The notes under the pieces: model-generated
Told to the model about the DNA's origin: nothing
What the model saw: the letters and a program-made list of their open reading frames with translations, nothing else
Database searches by the model: none
NCBI RefSeq assembly: GCF_004010325.2
Contig: NZ_SADR02000004.1
Span: forward strand, 1 to 64,000
From: Mesorhizobium sp. M00.F.Ca.ET.216.01.1.1
GTDB lineage: Bacteria > Pseudomonadota > Alphaproteobacteria > Rhizobiales > Rhizobiaceae
Direction of reading: 5' to 3'
Length of the DNA stretch: 64,000 nucleotides
Translations under genes and position numbers: made by a program
Shown here: in pieces, positions 26,417 through 35,244 of the stretch
How the letters are laid out: every line of letters starts with the position of its first letter
Numbering within the stretch: position 1 is the first letter of the stretch

Positions 26417-26537
26417 CTGCCCCTCACCCTTACCCTCTCCCGTGAAGAACGGGGAGAGGGTATCGCGAGCGTTTCAGCCAGTCCCGTCTCCCCGTCACAA
26501 TACGGGGAGAAGGTGCCGGCAGACGGTGAGGGGCAGC
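26417..26537. repeat. Nested inverted-repeat element between ydcS and ydcT
   Basis: Outer perfect arms of 13 bp (GCTGCCCCTCACC at 26417-26429 and its complement at 26525-26537) enclose two internal hairpins, CCCTCTCCCGT/ACGGGGAGAGGG and TCTCCCCGT/ACGGGGAGA. In the transcript this would fold as a cloverleaf-like structure. It could end part of the transcription or protect the ydcS mRNA, giving more binding protein than membrane subunits. It looks like a mobile-type intergenic repeat of rhizobia. Confidence 0.75.
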
Positions 26538-26580
26538 ATGACCGCCTGAATTTGATGAGCCTGACAGATCAGGACAACCC

Positions 26581-27579
26581 ATGACCTCAGCCGTTTCCTT
26601 CGCCAGAGTCTCCCGCCATTTCGGCAGCGTGCGCGCCGTCGATGCGGTCGACCTCGACATTGTTCCCGGCGAGTTCTTTGCCATGCTTGGTCCATCGGGT
26701 TCCGGCAAGACGACCTGCCTGCGCCTCATCGCCGGCTTCGAGCAACCGACAGCGGGCTCGATCGCGATCTTCGGCGAACGCGCCGAAGGCGTCCCGCCCT
26801 ATCGCCGCAACGTCAACACCGTGTTCCAGGACTATGCGCTGTTTCCGCATCTGAACGTGCTCGACAACGTCGCCTACGGGCTGATGGTCAAGGGCGTCGG
26901 CAAGCCGGAGCGGCAGAAGGCAGCGGAAGAGGCGCTGTCGCTGGTGCGGCTTCCGGGCTATGGCGCCCGCCGCCCTGGTCAGCTCTCCGGCGGCCAGCGC
27001 CAGCGCGTCGCGCTCGCCCGCGCGCTGGTCAACCAGCCCAAGGTGCTGCTGCTCGACGAGCCGCTCGGCGCGCTCGACCTCAAGCTGCGTGAAAACATGC
27101 AGGAAGAACTGAAATCACTGCAGAAGGCGCTCGGCATTACTTTCGTCTTCGTCACCCACGACCAGGGTGAGGCGCTGTCCATGGCAGACCGCGTCGCCGT
27201 CTTCAATGACGGCAAGATCATGCAGATCGGCACGCCGGAGGACATCTACCAGCGGCCGAAGACGCGCTTCGTTGCCGATTTCGTCGGCTCCTCAAACGTG
27301 CTGCCGCCGGATTTCGTCCAGCGTTATTCCGGCCAGCATCGTTGGGGGAGCCTCAGGCCCGAATCCATTCGTGTTGGTAGCGCCGCCAGCGGCGACGGCG
27401 TTGCCGCCCGCCTCGTCTCGACCAACTATCTCGGCGCCACGACAAGGCTGGCGCTCGACGCCGGCGGGCTGAGGTTGCACGCCATCGTGCCGGCCGGCAC
27501 TGCCTTGCCGGAGCAAGGCGAAGCGGTCGTGCTCACCTTCAACCGCGAACACCTGCATCTGATGGACGAGCCGGCATGA
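26581..27579 (+). CDS. ydcT: Polyamine-type ABC transporter, ATPase
   Basis: The 332-residue ATPase powers the YdcSTUV importer. It has Walker A GPSGSGKTT, Q-loop in NTVFQDYALFP, signature LSGGQRQRVALARAL, Walker B VLLLDEP and the switch His in FVTHDQGEA, then a C-terminal TOBE-like domain (about 230-330). It acts at the cytoplasmic face of the inner membrane. Its stop overlaps the start of ydcU (ATGA). Confidence 0.95.
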   Translation: MTSAVSFARVSRHFGSVRAVDAVDLDIVPGEFFAMLGPSGSGKTTCLRLIAGFEQPTAGSIAIFGERAEGVPPYRRNVNTVFQDYALFPHLNVLDNVAYGLMVKGVGKPERQKAAEEALSLVRLPGYGARRPGQLSGGQRQRVALARALVNQPKVLLLDEPLGALDLKLRENMQEELKSLQKALGITFVFVTHDQGEALSMADRVAVFNDGKIMQIGTPEDIYQRPKTRFVADFVGSSNVLPPDFVQRYSGQHRWGSLRPESIRVGSAASGDGVAARLVSTNYLGATTRLALDAGGLRLHAIVPAGTALPEQGEAVVLTFNREHLHLMDEPA

Positions 27580-28544
27580 GTCTCGACGCGGCGATAACGA
27601 CGAAAGTCGCGCCCGCTATCCTGCCCGGAAGCGGCGGCCTGCGCGGCGCGTTGTCGGACCTTTTTTGGCGCGAGCCGAAGCTCTTGCTGTTGCTCATGCT
27701 GCTGCCGCCGGTACTGTGGCTCGGCATCGTCTATATCGGCTCGCTGTTCGCGCTGCTCTTGCAGAGCTTTTTCTTGATCGACGAGTTCTCCGGGCTGATC
27801 AACCGCGAGTTCACGTTGAAGACCTATGGCGACCTGTTCCAGGCCGCCAATCTCGACATCATCCTGCGCACGGCGACGATGGCGGCCCTGGTCACTTTTG
27901 CCTCGGCGATCATCGCCTTCCCCATCGCTTATTATGCGGCGCGCTATGCGCGCGGCCGCTGGAAGGCGCTGTTCTATCTCGGTGTCATGCTGCCGCTGTG
28001 GTCGAGCTACCTGGTCAAGATCTACGCCTGGAAGCTTATCCTCGCCAAGGAAGGCATTCTCACCTGGCTGCTCGCCAAGCTCAATCTGCTGTGGCTGCTC
28101 GATGCCTGGCTGTCGCTGCCGGTCGTCGGCGGCAATTCGCTGTCGGTCTCCTTTACCGGCACCTTCATCGTCTTTGTCTATGTCTGGCTGCCCTTCATGA
28201 TCCTTCCCGTGCAGGCAGCACTGGAGCGCGTGCCCAGCAATCTGGTCGAGGCCTCGTCCGATCTCGGCGCCTCGCCCGGCCAGACCTTCCGCAACGTGCT
28301 GTTTCCGTTGGCATTGCCCGGCATCGTCGCCGGCTCGATCTTCACCTTTTCGCTGACGCTCGGCGACTACATCATCCCGCAGATCATCGGCACGTCGCGG
28401 CTGTTCATCGGCCAGGCCGTCTATTCGCAGCAGGGCACCGCCGGCAACATCCCGCTCGCTGCCGCCTTCACCGTGGTGCCGATCGTCATCATGGGCTTCT
28501 ACCTCTGGGGCGCCAAGCGCATGGGGGCCTTCGATGCGCTCTGA
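27576..28544 (+). CDS. ydcU: Polyamine-type ABC transporter, permease 1
   Basis: A 322-residue inner-membrane protein of the PotB type with six hydrophobic helices and the EAA loop ([28 protein letters not shown]) that contacts the ATPase. It forms the channel together with YdcV. It overlaps ydcT by four bases and ydcV by eleven, so translation is coupled. Confidence 0.94.
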   Translation: MSLDAAITTKVAPAILPGSGGLRGALSDLFWREPKLLLLLMLLPPVLWLGIVYIGSLFALLLQSFFLIDEFSGLINREFTLKTYGDLFQAANLDIILRTATMAALVTFASAIIAFPIAYYAARYARGRWKALFYLGVMLPLWSSYLVKIYAWKLILAKEGILTWLLAKLNLLWLLDAWLSLPVVGGNSLSVSFTGTFIVFVYVWLPFMILPVQAALERVPSNLVEASSDLGASPGQTFRNVLFPLALPGIVAGSIFTFSLTLGDYIIPQIIGTSRLFIGQAVYSQQGTAGNIPLAAAFTVVPIVIMGFYLWGAKRMGAFDAL

Positions 28545-29349
28545 TCGCTCACAATCCGCCCCTCTCGGCCTGAAAATCGCCGCTGCCTGCGGCTTGCTCT
28601 TCCTGCACCTGCCGATCCTTTTGATTTTCGTCTATGCCTTCACCACCGAGGAGAAGAGCTTCGTCTGGCCGCCACCGGCACTGACCACGCAGTGGTTCGC
28701 CGTCACCTGGAACCGGCCGGACGTATGGCAGGCGCTGTCGCTGTCGGTCCGGGTCGCGGCCATCTCGACTGCCATTGCCCTGGTCCTCGGCACGCTATGC
28801 TCGGCCGCTGTGTCACGAACCCAGTTCTTCGGCCGTGAGACCATCTCGCTGCTGGTCATCCTGCCGATCGCTCTGCCCGGTATCATCACCGGCATCGCTC
28901 TGCGCTCGGCCTTCGCGCTGGCCGACATTCCGTTCTCGTTCTGGACGATCGTGCTCGGCCACGCCACCTTCTGCGTGGTCGTCGTCTACAACAACGCTGT
29001 GGCCCGCTTCCGCCGCACCTCCGGCTCGATGATCGAGGCCTCGATGGACCTCGGTGCCGACGGCTTCCAGACCTTCCGCCATGTCGTGCTGCCCAACATC
29101 GCCACAGCGCTGCTTGCTGGCGGCATGCTTGCCTTCGCCCTGTCGTTCGACGAGGTCATCGTCACCACTTTCACCGCCGGCCAGCAGCAGACGCTGCCGA
29201 TCTGGATGCTGGAGGAGCTGATCCGTCCACGCCAGCGCCCGGTCACCAATGTCGTGGCCATGGTCGTCGTGCTGGTGACGCTGCTGCCTATCCTTCTTGC
29301 CTATTACCTAACCCGCGACGGCGACCAGATCGCCGGTTCGAGCAAATGA
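28534..29349 (+). CDS. ydcV: Polyamine-type ABC transporter, permease 2
   Basis: A 271-residue PotC-type permease with six membrane helices and the EAA loop [25 protein letters not shown]. It pairs with YdcU. The ATG at 28534 lies inside the end of ydcU. The stop at 29349 lies 30 bases before the patD start. Confidence 0.94.
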   Translation: MRSDRSQSAPLGLKIAAACGLLFLHLPILLIFVYAFTTEEKSFVWPPPALTTQWFAVTWNRPDVWQALSLSVRVAAISTAIALVLGTLCSAAVSRTQFFGRETISLLVILPIALPGIITGIALRSAFALADIPFSFWTIVLGHATFCVVVVYNNAVARFRRTSGSMIEASMDLGADGFQTFRHVVLPNIATALLAGGMLAFALSFDEVIVTTFTAGQQQTLPIWMLEELIRPRQRPVTNVVAMVVVLVTLLPILLAYYLTRDGDQIAGSSK

Positions 29350-29378
29350 TGCCAAGAATCCGCAAGGGAGAGACTGCC

Positions 29379-30806
29379 ATGGACACCCAGATGCTTATCG
29401 GCTCGAGATTCGAGAAAGGCACCGAGACCGAGGAACCGATCCTCAATCCGAAAACCGGGGCGACCATCCTCAACCTGCCCGAAGCCAGCCAGGCGCAGAT
29501 CGAGGAGGCGGTGCTTGCGGCCGAAAAAGCCTTCGTCACCTGGTCGCGCACCACGCCGGCGCAGCGTGCCGGCTATCTCCTGAAGATCGCCGACCGCATC
29601 GAAGCGGAGGCCAAGGATTTCGCAACGCTCGAGGCGCTCAATTGCGGCAAGCCGATCAATGCCGTGCTCAACGACGAAATCCCAGCGATCGTCGACTGCT
29701 ACCGCTTCTTTGCCGGTGCTGTCCGCTCGATGCCCGGCCAGGTTGCTGGCGAATACATTCCTGGCCACACCTCGATGGTCCGCCGTGATGCCATCGGCAT
29801 CGTCGCCTCGATCGCACCGTGGAATTATCCGCTGATGATGATGGCCTGGAAGCTGGCGCCGGCTATCGGCGGCGGCAACACTGTCGTTTTCAAGCCCTCG
29901 GAACAGACGCCGTTGACCGCATTGAAGCTGGCGAAGATCCTTGCCGAGATCCTGCCCGAGGGCGTCGTCAACGTCGTGCTCGGCCGCGGCGACAGCGTCG
30001 GCAACACGCTGATCAACCACCCCAAGGTCAACATGATCTCGATCACCGGCGATGTCGCCACCGGCAAGAAGGTGCTGCAGGCCGCCGCCAAATCGGTCAA
30101 GCGCACGCATCTCGAGCTTGGCGGCAAGGCGCCGGTCATCGTCTTCGACGATGCCGATCTTGATGCGGTGGTCAACGGCCTGCGCGCCTTCGGCTACTAC
30201 AATGCCGGCCAGGACTGCACCGCTGCCTGCCGCATCTATGCCGGCAAGAAGATCTACGACAAGCTGGTCGCCGATCTCTCTTCGGCCGTCTCGACTATCA
30301 AGTACAACCGTCCCGACGATACCGAGAACGAGATCGGGCCGCTCATCTCACGCCGCCAGCGCGACCGCGTATCGAGCTTCGTCGAACGCGCCTCGGAGCT
30401 GAAGCACATCGAGATCACCACCGGCGGCAAACCGGGCGAAGGTTCCGGCTTCTTCTACCAGCCGACCGTTGTCGCCGGCGCGCTGCAGGAAGACGAGATC
30501 GTGCGCCGCGAAGTGTTCGGGCCGGTTGTCTCGGTCACCCGGTTTTCGGAAGTCGACGAGGCGGTGAACTGGGCCAACGACAGCGACTACGGCCTGGCGT
30601 CGTCGGTTTGGACCAAGGATGTTTCGCGCGCCATGGCGACGGCTGCCCGGCTGCAATATGGCTGCACCTGGATCAACACGCATTTCATGCTGACCAACGA
30701 GATGCCGCATGGCGGGATGAAACAATCCGGCTACGGCAAGGACATGTCGCTCTATGCCTTGGAGGACTACACCGCCGTCCGCCATGTCATGGTAGCGCAT
30801 GGCTAG
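29379..30806 (+). CDS. patD: Gamma-aminobutyraldehyde dehydrogenase
   Basis: The enzyme oxidises 4-aminobutyraldehyde (from putrescine) to GABA with NAD+. The 475-residue protein follows E. coli PatD (YdcW) closely: catalytic Cys280 in GQDCTAACR, general base Glu246 in LELGGKAP, Asn149 in APWNYP, and the family C-terminus [23 protein letters not shown]. The start at 29379 has a good AAGGGAGAG site; an ATG at 29346 that overlaps ydcV by ATGA would add eleven unusual residues. As the last gene of the ydc operon it couples uptake to oxidation. The transaminase step must be supplied elsewhere. Confidence 0.93.
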   Translation: MDTQMLIGSRFEKGTETEEPILNPKTGATILNLPEASQAQIEEAVLAAEKAFVTWSRTTPAQRAGYLLKIADRIEAEAKDFATLEALNCGKPINAVLNDEIPAIVDCYRFFAGAVRSMPGQVAGEYIPGHTSMVRRDAIGIVASIAPWNYPLMMMAWKLAPAIGGGNTVVFKPSEQTPLTALKLAKILAEILPEGVVNVVLGRGDSVGNTLINHPKVNMISITGDVATGKKVLQAAAKSVKRTHLELGGKAPVIVFDDADLDAVVNGLRAFGYYNAGQDCTAACRIYAGKKIYDKLVADLSSAVSTIKYNRPDDTENEIGPLISRRQRDRVSSFVERASELKHIEITTGGKPGEGSGFFYQPTVVAGALQEDEIVRREVFGPVVSVTRFSEVDEAVNWANDSDYGLASSVWTKDVSRAMATAARLQYGCTWINTHFMLTNEMPHGGMKQSGYGKDMSLYALEDYTAVRHVMVAHG

Positions 30807-30856
30807 CGCCTTCTACCTCGTCCCTTGTGGAGGCGAGGTAGAGGGTGCTGCGCTCA

Positions 30857-31171
30857 CTACTCCACAATGCGATAGATGTTCCACAGGCTGGTGCCCGACA
30901 CGACATAGGGCTCCATCTCCTTGCCCCATTTGGCGTGCGCCTCGATCTTGCTGATCTTGGCGAAGAACTCCTCCAACTGGGCGAGACTTTCGACCTGGTG
31001 GTGTGACTCGACCGTCGCCTCCCGTGCACCGATCGATCCGGTCATGATCTGGAACTTCAACTCGTCGAGACCGACCTGCGAGCCGATCTCGCGCTCCCAT
31101 TTCTTCAACAGTTCGAGCACGGTCTGCTTGTGCCCGAACTTCGCATCGATCTGCCACCTTGCGCTGAACAT
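30857..31171 (-). CDS. Small protein, possible dimeric alpha/beta-barrel fold
   Basis: A 104-residue soluble protein without signal peptide or membrane segment. It starts MFSARWQIDAKFGHKQTVLELLKKW and has an alternating helix/strand pattern (SHHQVESLAQLEEFFAKI, then PYVVSGTSLWNIYRIVE) that reminds me of ferredoxin-like dimeric barrels used as small-molecule binding or monooxygenase proteins. No catalytic residues can be named. A GGAGGAG site fits the ATG at 31171. It is the last gene of the minus-strand cluster with the SnoaL-like, AhpD-like and LuxR-type genes. Confidence 0.75.
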   Translation of the reverse strand: MFSARWQIDAKFGHKQTVLELLKKWEREIGSQVGLDELKFQIMTGSIGAREATVESHHQVESLAQLEEFFAKISKIEAHAKWGKEMEPYVVSGTSLWNIYRIVE

Positions 31172-31212
31172 GTTGGTTCTCCTCCGAGATTCGGCCCGTG
31201 GGCCATGATTGA

Positions 31213-31575
31213 TTACTCGTCCCAGGCCTGCACGACGGTCTGCCGCGCAATCCGCCCGTTGTTCAGCTCCAGCATCGCTGCGGCGAACACCTTCGTGCCA
31301 TCCGGATAGGCGCACGCCTGGGTGAAGGCGAGGCTGTTGCCGTCGGCGATGGTGGTGTCGACCTTGTGGGTCATCGCCCGGCTGCAGATGTCGTCCCAGA
31401 ACGTGGTGATCGCCGCACGTCCGCGGATTTCGCGTGGCTTGCTCGGTGGGTTGTTGCGGTCGATCACCCGCACCAGGGCATCGTCGGTATAGAAGCTCGA
31501 CAGCATCTTTCCATCACGGCCTTCGATCGCTTTCTTGATCGCCGCGCCGTCAACGGCCTGTGTCTTGGTCAGCAT
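31213..31575 (-). CDS. SnoaL/NTF2-like protein
   Basis: The 120-residue protein has the cone-shaped NTF2-like fold pattern: helix AIKKAIEGRDGKMLSSFYTDDALVRV, then GRAAITTFWDDICSR and beta strands to the end (ACAYPDGTKVFAAAMLELNNGRI). Such proteins bind or turn over small molecules (SnoaL cyclases, limonene epoxide hydrolases) or are simple binding modules. There is no signal peptide. The ATG at 31575 is within a GGAGGATAAAATGCTGA leader that is repeated exactly before the AhpD-like gene. Confidence 0.75.
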   Translation of the reverse strand: MLTKTQAVDGAAIKKAIEGRDGKMLSSFYTDDALVRVIDRNNPPSKPREIRGRAAITTFWDDICSRAMTHKVDTTIADGNSLAFTQACAYPDGTKVFAAAMLELNNGRIARQTVVQAWDE

Positions 31576-31625
31576 TTTATCCTCCATGGCCCGTCTTCAC
31601 GATCGGGCGTTCGATTGCACAGACA

Positions 31626-31650
31626 CTGCCCGGCGCTGAGCGCCGGGCAG
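31626..31650. terminator. Strong hairpin between the SnoaL-like and AhpD-like genes
   Basis: CTGCCCGGCGCT and its complement form a 12-bp perfect stem around a central G. The hairpin follows the stop of the AhpD-like gene on the minus strand; a T-run (ATTTTTATT) lies on the plus-strand side. It may weaken expression of the downstream genes or act as a bidirectional terminator. Confidence 0.55.
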
Positions 31651-31656
31651 CGATTT

Positions 31657-32130
31657 TTATTGCGACTTCGCCTTGACGGCAGCGAACACCTCGTCGCTCT
31701 GCTGCTTGAACGTCGCGAGATCGACCTGGCTGCCGTTGAGCATCGTCGACCAGTGGCGCACGATCGCGGCCATTGCCACCGCCTCCTTGATCTCCTCGTC
31801 GGTGGCGCCGTTGAGCTTGGCCGCCTGAGTGTGGAAATAGATGCAGTACTGGCACGGAATCTGCGACGCGACAGCGAGGCCCATCAATTCCTTGGTCTTG
31901 CCGTCGAGCGCGGTGTTCGGGTTGAGCTGAACCCCCTTAATCTCGGCCCAGGCGCCGGCGACAGCGACGTCCGGAAGGGTCTTGAACATGTCTGGCACAG
32001 AGCCGAGCGTCGCTTGGATATCCTTGTAGGCAGCCGTCGCCGAGGCATCCTCGGCCTTGGCCGGAGAAATAGCGAGCAGCGCGCCAAACCCCGCCGCCGT
32101 CGCAAGCGATTTGATCTTCCACCTCAGCAT
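31657..32130 (-). CDS. Exported AhpD/carboxymuconolactone decarboxylase-like protein
   Basis: The 157-residue protein begins with a signal peptide (MLRWKIKSLATAAGFGALLAISPAKA split after 26). The mature domain has the AhpD-type redox motif CQYC followed by a His four residues later (IPCQYCIYFHTQAAKLNGAT), within the usual helical bundle. AhpD-like proteins reduce peroxides or peroxiredoxins through the two cysteines. An exported form is uncommon, since most family members are cytosolic, and suggests a periplasmic thiol or peroxide function. It has a GGAGGATAAA ribosome site. Confidence 0.82.
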   Translation of the reverse strand: MLRWKIKSLATAAGFGALLAISPAKAEDASATAAYKDIQATLGSVPDMFKTLPDVAVAGAWAEIKGVQLNPNTALDGKTKELMGLAVASQIPCQYCIYFHTQAAKLNGATDEEIKEAVAMAAIVRHWSTMLNGSQVDLATFKQQSDEVFAAVKAKSQ

Positions 32131-32239
32131 TTTATCCTCCGTTTGCAGCACTTTCCCGGCGACATCCGCCTGGCCTGCGTGGGGAGAATTGATAGCGCCT
32201 ATGCTCCCTCGGCCGCTTCGCCCGAAAGCGCCATGGCTC

Positions 32240-33859
32240 TCATGGCCCATCCGGGCCAGCGTGCCTGGCAGAAAATGCCGCTGCCGCGGCCCGCGATGGC
32301 AGGTCCAGCTTGAGCAGTATGTTGGCGACGTGGCGCTTGACCGTGTGCTCGCTCAGCCTCAATTCCGCGGCAATCGCGGCGTTGCTCTTGCCGTCGGCAA
32401 TCAGGCTCACCACCTCGCTTTCGCGCGCCGTTAGTGCGGTTGGCTCAGCCGGTCGGGTTTTGGCATGGCAGGCCGGTTCCAGATGCTGCTCCGACATCGC
32501 CAGGACCAGCGCCAGCGGCTCGTCCAGTTCGTCGAGCGCGATGTGCCCGGCGTCAGTGAAATGAACGCCCGAGCCGGTTGCCAGATCGGCGACCAGCCGC
32601 GAGGCGAGAATGTCGCCGCGGCCGGCATGGGCGGCAAGCTGCGTCGTCACGCGCGCCGTCAGCCCCACTGGTGGTCCGCGCAATTCGATCTCGCCGACAT
32701 GCACCCCCTGGGCGCTGGCCATGCCGATTTCCTGCGCGGCGTAGCGCAGCGCCGCCGCGCAGCGTAAGGCGCGCGCAGGGCTGTCGAAGCGTGAGATAAT
32801 CAGCTCGCCATGCGTGCCTGCCGAACGGCCGCCATGACGCCCGACCAGCAGCCGCCAGGTTTCCTGGAAGCGCTGGCTGCGTTCGCTCCACATGCGGTCG
32901 CCAAGCCGTGCCGTGTCGTAGACGCGGGTCACCAGAAGCGTGGCCAGCACGCGTTCCACCTCGGCCACCGCGCGTTGGCCGGTCAGGAACTCCTCGATCT
33001 CATCGGCCACCCGGTCGACGTCACCGGTCCAGATCGGGTGGTCGCGCCCGGGTACCTCGACCAGCCGCGCATTCGGGATCTTTTTGGCCAGGAAGCGGCT
33101 AGCATCGGGGTCGACCCGCGCATCATTGCGGCGGTGGAGCAGCAGCGTCGGTGCGCTGATCGCCCCTAGCACGCTGCGCACATCGATACCCGCATTCATG
33201 CGCGCCAGTGCCGCCGCTGCCGTCGGGCTCGCCGACAATCGCTCGAAGCGCCCCCACCAAAGCGCGAAACGCGAATCGTCAACCCGGCCGGGCGCAAAAT
33301 GCGGCAAGGTGGCGCCGGTGCCCCATGCCGTCTCCGCCATCTCGATGAAGGCGTCGAGGCGTTCCGGCGGCATCACCCATTTGTGAAAATGCGCATAGCC
33401 GCCGTAGAGCACCAGAGCCCGCGTCCGCTCCGGATAGGTGGCGGAGAACAGCATCGCCATCGGCGCGCCTTCCGACGCACCGAGCAACGCCGCGCGGCCG
33501 CTGCCGGCGGCGTCCATCACCGCGCGTACGTCGTCCATGCGGGTTTCGAGGCTGGGCAGGTGGTGGGCATCGACGCGGTCCGACAGGCCCGTGCCGCGCT
33601 TGTCGAACAGGATCAACCGCGAGAACGCCGAAAGCCGCCTCAGAAGTCGACTGTAGCCTTCGTCTTCCCAGTGCAGGTCGAGATTGGAAATGAAGCCGGG
33701 GACCAAGACAAGATCAAACGATCCCTGGCCGACCACCTGATAGGCGATCCGCGCATCGCCACTACGGGCGTATCGAGTTTCGATCGGCCTCACGAGATTG
33801 TCCGCCCGGCCCGACGATTTCTGATCGCCGACAATAGCGCGGCGCTTGCGGCAGATCAA
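32240..33859 (-). CDS. Three-domain regulator: alpha/beta hydrolase, degenerate cyclase domain, LuxR HTH
   Basis: The 539-residue protein combines three modules. Residues about 25-290 form an alpha/beta hydrolase with an apparently complete triad: Ser129 in GASEG, Asp246 in RRND and His274 in GRDHP. Residues about 300-455 look like a class III nucleotide cyclase domain (SPARALRCAAALR, GVHVGEIELRG), but the metal-binding aspartates are lost: VTRVYDT stands where FTDIVGST is usual and SAGTHGE where TGDG/E is usual. Residues about 475-530 are a LuxR-type helix-turn-helix (LTARESEVVSLIADGKSN...LSEHTVKRHVANIL). It is probably a cytosolic regulator whose hydrolase domain senses or cleaves a ligand. 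The predicted start is a TTG and is uncertain. Confidence 0.85.
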   Translation of the reverse strand: MICRKRRAIVGDQKSSGRADNLVRPIETRYARSGDARIAYQVVGQGSFDLVLVPGFISNLDLHWEDEGYSRLLRRLSAFSRLILFDKRGTGLSDRVDAHHLPSLETRMDDVRAVMDAAGSGRAALLGASEGAPMAMLFSATYPERTRALVLYGGYAHFHKWVMPPERLDAFIEMAETAWGTGATLPHFAPGRVDDSRFALWWGRFERLSASPTAAAALARMNAGIDVRSVLGAISAPTLLLHRRNDARVDPDASRFLAKKIPNARLVEVPGRDHPIWTGDVDRVADEIEEFLTGQRAVAEVERVLATLLVTRVYDTARLGDRMWSERSQRFQETWRLLVGRHGGRSAGTHGELIISRFDSPARALRCAAALRYAAQEIGMASAQGVHVGEIELRGPPVGLTARVTTQLAAHAGRGDILASRLVADLATGSGVHFTDAGHIALDELDEPLALVLAMSEQHLEPACHAKTRPAEPTALTARESEVVSLIADGKSNAAIAAELRLSEHTVKRHVANILLKLDLPSRAAAAAFSARHAGPDGP

Positions 33860-33903
33860 ACTTTAGAGAAAGGGAATATAGGTAGAAGGAGTCCTGAAAA
33901 GCC

Positions 33904-34218
33904 CTACTTCTGCGAAGCGGCGCTCGCGGCTTTCGAGGCCGCCGGGCCCTTGCCGCCCGGAGCGCCGCGCTCGCCGGCCACGAAGCCTGCTTCTTCCGGC
34001 GCGCCCGGTCGCTTGATCTTTGCCGCAGCAGCCACGACAAGTTCGTTGAACCCTTCGCCGCCATGGTCCAGCATCTCGAACAATTGCCGCCGCATCCTCG
34101 GTTCCCAGAACTTGTTGATATGCTCGGCAACGCCGGCAATGCCTTCATCGCGCGGCTTGGAATGGAAGAAGGCTGCGATCTGGTTGGCCATGCGGACCAG
34201 CTTTTCGCTGGTGCTCAT
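33904..34218 (-). CDS. fdsD: Formate dehydrogenase delta subunit
   Basis: The small delta subunit is needed for assembly or activity of the NAD-linked formate dehydrogenase. The 104-residue protein begins STSEKLVRMANQIAAFFHSKP and contains EHINKFWEPRMRRQLFEML, the characteristic core of FdsD. After about residue 75 an Ala/Lys/Gly-rich tail follows that is longer than I recall for the family. The ATG at 34218 lies 13 bases after the fdsC stop; an in-frame ATG at 34242 would overlap fdsC. It is the last gene of fdsGBACD. Confidence 0.9.
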   Translation of the reverse strand: MSTSEKLVRMANQIAAFFHSKPRDEGIAGVAEHINKFWEPRMRRQLFEMLDHGGEGFNELVVAAAAKIKRPGAPEEAGFVAGERGAPGGKGPAASKAASAASQK

Positions 34219-34231
34219 GATGTGGCCTTCG

Positions 34232-35062
34232 TCATGCGACATGCTTGGCAACTCCGGAAACCACCCGCTCGGGATGGGTGAAGATATCGAAATCGTCGCC
34301 GCGCACCAGCGCCACCAGCGTCATGCCGGCGTCCTCGGCGGTGCGGATGGCAAGCGCCGTCGGCGCCGAGACGGCGATGATGAAGGGGGCACCGATCGCC
34401 GCCGTTTTCTGCACCATCTCGACCGAAACCCGCGACGTAACGACGACAGCCCCCGAAGCACCGCCGATGCCGGCCCTCGCGAGCGCGCCGGCCAGCTTGT
34501 CGAGCGCGTTGTGGCGGCCGACATCCTCGCGCGCCAGGACGATGCCCTTGCCGGGGAGGTAGAAGCCAGCAGCATGGACCGCGCCTGTCTCGGCGTGCAG
34601 CGGCTGCACCTTCGACAAAAGCTTGACCGAGCGGACGATGTCGTCGGCCTGAAGCGTAAGCTTTGACGAACCGACTGCCTCGACCGAGCGCATCGCTTCC
34701 TCGATCGACTCGATGCCGCACAACCCGCAGCCGACCGGGCCGGCGAGCCTGCGCCGCCGCGCCTCGAAGCGGGTGTTGGCCTGATCTTTCAGCCGGATCT
34801 GGATGTCGATGCCGGCACCGAGGTCCTCGACCTCGATCGCCTCGATCTCTTGCGGGTCGGCAATGATGCCTTCGGTCAGCGAGAAGCCGAGCGCGAAATC
34901 CTCGAAATCGGCGGGGCTTGCCATCATCACCGCATGGGTGGTGCCGGCAAAGGAAAACGCCACCGGCGTCTCCTCCGGCACCATGCGATTGGCAGCCGCA
35001 GTGCCGCCAGCGCGGTGCGCGAGGCGCGAGATCTGAGTGATGGCGGGGCGTTTGCGGGTCAA
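34232..35062 (-). CDS. fdsC: Formate dehydrogenase accessory sulfurtransferase FdsC/FdhD
   Basis: FdhD-type proteins move sulfur to the bis-MGD molybdenum cofactor and help insert it into the alpha subunit. The 276-residue protein has the conserved CGLCG motif (Cys112, Cys115), REDVGRHNALDKLAG and the C-terminal VALVRGDDFDIFTHPERV. There is no ATG early enough to keep the conserved N-terminus; the TTG at 35062 is preceded by AGGGGGG at six bases. That ribosome site lies in the outer arm of the repeat element at 35070-35221. It is cytoplasmic. Confidence 0.92.
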   Translation of the reverse strand: MTRKRPAITQISRLAHRAGGTAAANRMVPEETPVAFSFAGTTHAVMMASPADFEDFALGFSLTEGIIADPQEIEAIEVEDLGAGIDIQIRLKDQANTRFEARRRRLAGPVGCGLCGIESIEEAMRSVEAVGSSKLTLQADDIVRSVKLLSKVQPLHAETGAVHAAGFYLPGKGIVLAREDVGRHNALDKLAGALARAGIGGASGAVVVTSRVSVEMVQKTAAIGAPFIIAVSAPTALAIRTAEDAGMTLVALVRGDDFDIFTHPERVVSGVAKHVA

Positions 35063-35069
35063 AGGGCAC

Positions 35070-35221
35070 CCCCCTCTGGCCTGCCGGCCATCTCCCCCTC
35101 AAGCGGGGAGATCGGACGTCGCGCCGGTTTTCGCCAATCGCCGACGTTGCAGGAAGGATGGTGAGCATGACGCTGCCAATCTCCCCCCTTGAGGGGGAGA
35201 TGGCCGGCAGGCCAGAGGGGG
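35070..35221. repeat. 31-bp perfect inverted repeat element inside the fds operon
   Basis: The arms 35070-35100 and 35191-35221 are perfect complements over 31 bases. Each arm ends in a smaller hairpin built on ATCTCCCCC/GGGGGAGAT, and the core holds TTTTCGCCAATCGCCGACG, which recurs inverted in the element at 7972-8145. It fills the gap between fdsA and fdsC. Its left arm donates the purine-rich ribosome site for fdsC. The long stem could slow transcription or stabilise the upstream fdsGBA message. Confidence 0.85.
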
Positions 35222-35244
35222 ATGCTCCGGCAGGACACCGGACG

